Shown here one piece after another: positions 62,130-64,000 of a DNA stretch of 64,000 bases. The stretch comes from Saururus chinensis (Eukaryota; Streptophyta; Magnoliopsida; Piperales; Saururaceae): positions 15,034,995 to 15,098,994 of the forward strand of contig CP141142.1 in the NCBI GenBank assembly GCA_035235625.1, written 5' to 3'. The position numbers were made by a program, and so were the translations under genes. The first letter of the stretch is position 1. Each line of letters opens with the position of its first letter. The notes below the pieces were generated by a model that made no database searches, was not told where the DNA came from, and saw only the letters and a program-made list of their open reading frames with translations.

Positions 62130-63150
62130 CAACAAAAAAGGGTGGTGAGGTAGTATGGTTCAATGAGATTTAAGGAGACAGAAGATTAGGCACTCGATTT
62201 GGGGAGATATATATTATACAGTGGAAGGGCTATAATAGTATTATTATTGACATTGTTTGTGTCTTTAGATGATAAAGTTTATGGTAGCTGGACATTAAAG
62301 TATTTTGGGTGTCATTAATGTCCTTATATAATAAAAGCCCTATTTTTACTGCAATTATTATTTTGATATCCCTAAGCATTAATAGTATTTTTATTAAAAA
62401 ATAAGGTCAACTAAGTCTAAAATAAAAAGAATTTCACCACCTTTTACTTTAATAATAAATATAAATATAATATAATTTAAAATAAATGAAACTATTAAAT
62501 GTGAAACTAAAAGAGTGTATAGATAAGTAGGTCAAAGCAGGTACCACATATTACCCCAACAGAATTTAGGATGTGTGTAGTCTTTTCTTTTGTTGTGTAT
62601 ATTCTCTCCGCTCTTATCTTGGGGGAGCCTCATCTTATCAACAAAAAAGGGTGGTGAGGTAGTATGGTTCAATGAGATTTAAGGAGACAGAGGATTAGGC
62701 ACTCGATTTGGGGAGATATATATTATACAGTGGAAAGGCTATAATAGTATTATTATTGACATTGTTTGTGTCTTTAGATGATAAAATTTATGGTAGCTGG
62801 ACATTAAAGTATTTTAGGTGCCATTAATGTCCTTATATAATAAAAGCCCTATTTTTATTGCAATTATTATTTTGATATCCCTAAACATTAATAATATTTT
62901 TATTAAAAAAATAAGGTCAACTAAGTCTAAAATAAAAAGAATTTTACCACCTTTTACTTTAATAATAAATATAAATATAATATAATTTAAAATAAATAAA
63001 ACTATTAAATATGAAACTAAAAGAATGTATAGATAAGTAGGTTAAAACAGGTACCACATATTACCCCAACAGAATTTAGGATGTGTGTAGTCTTTTCTTT
63101 TGTCGTATATATTCTCTCCGCTCTTATCGTGGGGGAGCCTCGTCTTATCA
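62130..63150. repeat. 509-bp tandem duplication upstream of the P450 reductase gene
   Basis: 62130-62638 and 62639-63150 are near-identical direct copies starting CAACAAAAAAGGGTGGTGAG and ending with GGGGGAGCCTC(A/G)TCTTATCA. A few substitutions and short indels separate them. A third partial echo, GTGTATATTCTCTCCG, occurs at 63252-63267. AT-rich, no coding. It lies 377-1398 bp upstream of the reductase ATG, in its likely promoter region. Confidence 0.95.
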
Positions 63151-63527
63151 ACCCGAATAAGTACACATTAATGGTTCTAACTGCTAACAGCTAACGACCC
63201 GGGTTTAAATAAAGTTTTCAGCTCGCTCGGCTCGGGCTCGAAATATTGTAGTGTATATTCTCTCCGTTTTAAGCTGGCCGCTGGATTTTGATGGAGGCTC
63301 GAGTCGAGCTCGTTTAAGTCAACTACATAAGCCGAGTTGAACCGCGCCGGATCGGCTCTTTAGCGGCCCAACTCCCCAGGTCCCCCTCAATCGCTTTTCG
63401 AAAGCGAAAAGTCAAAAGCCAATAAAAAGCCGGAGGGCAGGAAGCCGAAAAGCCCTCCGAATATTCTGCTTCTAGCTTTCCCCGCCTGTCGACGGCTCTT
63501 CCGACCGCCACTTCCGAGTCGTCCGCC
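63151..63527 (+). promoter_or_regulatory. Promoter/5' UTR region of the P450 reductase gene
   Basis: Base composition changes to GC-rich. GCTCGCTCGGCTCGGGCTCG (63220-63239) and a CTCGAGTCGAGCTCG motif (63297-63311) stand out. No clear TATA box; AATAAAAAG near 63421 is weak. The ATG context GTCCGCCATGGCC is a strong start context. The transcription start cannot be placed. Confidence 0.5.
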
Positions 63528-63821
63528 ATGGCCGCCAACTCCAGCTCCATCGAGTCTCTGATCAGCAGCCTCTTCGGATCCGGGTCGTCTCTCTCTGATC
63601 CGGTCGTACTGCTATTCTCCGTCGTGGTTGCCGGCCTCGGCGGCTTCGTTGCCTGGCGGACGCTGGTGTCAAGGGCCGGGAAGGCGTCTCCGGGGGCGGC
63701 GGTGGAGGTTGCGAAATTCTCATTGAAGAAGGCAGAGCCGGACGAGGAGGTGGAGCCTGGGAAAAGGAAAGTCACCATCTTTTTTGGTACCCAGACTGGT
63801 ACTGCCGAGGGCTTTGCTAAG
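63528..63821 (+). CDS. CPR: NADPH-cytochrome P450 reductase, exon 1 (98 codons)
   Basis: The enzyme passes electrons from NADPH through FAD and FMN to cytochromes P450 at the ER membrane. Seen here: a short Ser-rich N-terminus; a membrane anchor at about residues 24-46 (DPVVLLFSVVVAGLGGFVAW and on); an acidic linker (EPDEEVEPGKRK); and the start of the FMN-binding flavodoxin domain, IFFGTQTGTAEGFAK at 84-98, the phosphate-binding loop. The reading then loses homology exactly at AAG followed by GTCGGTAAGG, a donor-like site at 63822, so exon 1 ends in phase 0 after Lys98. This matches the length of the plant N-terminal segment. The rest (about 600 residues: FMN, FAD and NADPH domains) lies beyond the window. 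Paralogue class not determined. Confidence 0.93.
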
Positions 63822-64000
63822 GTCGGTAAGGATAGAGTTGTTAGTAATACTCACACAGAAAATATGAATTTGATTGGTTTTGTTACTAATCCAAACTTGT
63901 GGACTTGGTTTTATTGTATTATATGCTTTTATGCGTGAAATCTTCATATGGGTTGGATGGATTAGGTGAAGCTGGATGGGTTGCTTGTTATGGGTTGCTA
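63822..64000 (+). other. Start of intron 1 of the P450 reductase gene
   Basis: Begins GTCGGTAAGG and is T-rich as plant introns are. The frame stays open to 63938, but the peptide after EGFAK does not fit the flavodoxin fold. The acceptor is outside the window. Confidence 0.8.

Noticed and set aside
63822-63938. Continuation of the reductase protein past 63821
   Set aside because: The frame stays open, but the peptide departs from the conserved flavodoxin sequence at a donor-like GT; it is intron.

Overview
The window is nuclear DNA of a flowering plant, and it is almost entirely stacked LTR retrotransposons. The plant call rests on chromodomain Ty3/gypsy, Athila-type and Copia elements with initiator-Met-type or Athila-type primer sites, on plant-type MITEs, and on the first exon of a plant NADPH-cytochrome P450 reductase gene at the right edge. 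That exon (63528-63821, with the start of its intron) is the only host gene I can support. The species cannot be named from this.

Layout. (1) 1-7866: a very young chromodomain Ty3/gypsy element. Its 5' LTR is cut by the window edge, the 1324-codon gag-pol frame is open, and three 1-bp deletions break the integrase tail. (2) 8467-12857 and 31321-35879: two solo LTRs of a family with unusually long LTRs (about 4.4-4.6 kb), each with a perfect 5-bp target duplication. A third copy (18238-22809) still has its primer-binding site. (3) 14091-16545: an old minus-strand relative of element 1 (3' LTR plus integrase tail). (4) 22810-31071: a wrecked chromovirus interior, split by a 2.2-kb Tat/Athila-like LTR and ending in a different LTR, which itself holds a minus-strand Athila solo LTR. 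(5) 36216-49246: a complete 13-kb Athila-type element with equal-length LTRs, a GGTGG target duplication, decayed gag-pol, a third ORF, and a Tourist/Harbinger-like MITE inside integrase. (6) 49768-52884: another solo-LTR-like unit with a 46-bp repeat array. (7) 52885-55582: AT-rich DNA with a 213-bp fold-back MITE. (8) 55588-61947: a decayed Copia element with a truncated 3' LTR. (9) 62130-63150: a 509-bp tandem duplication just upstream of the P450 reductase gene.

The least expected signal is a short palindrome (AGTAT...ATACT) at a similar place, about 340-505 bp before the 3' end, in every chromovirus-like LTR whose 3' part is visible, across families that otherwise look unrelated. Other notable signals are a CG-rich block at the same offset in a young and an old LTR, the old one apparently eroded CG to TG/CA, a MITE carrying LTR-derived sequence, and nonsense mutations that are nearly all C-to-T/G-to-A, as expected from cytosine methylation. 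All alignments were made by eye; percentages and ages are approximate.
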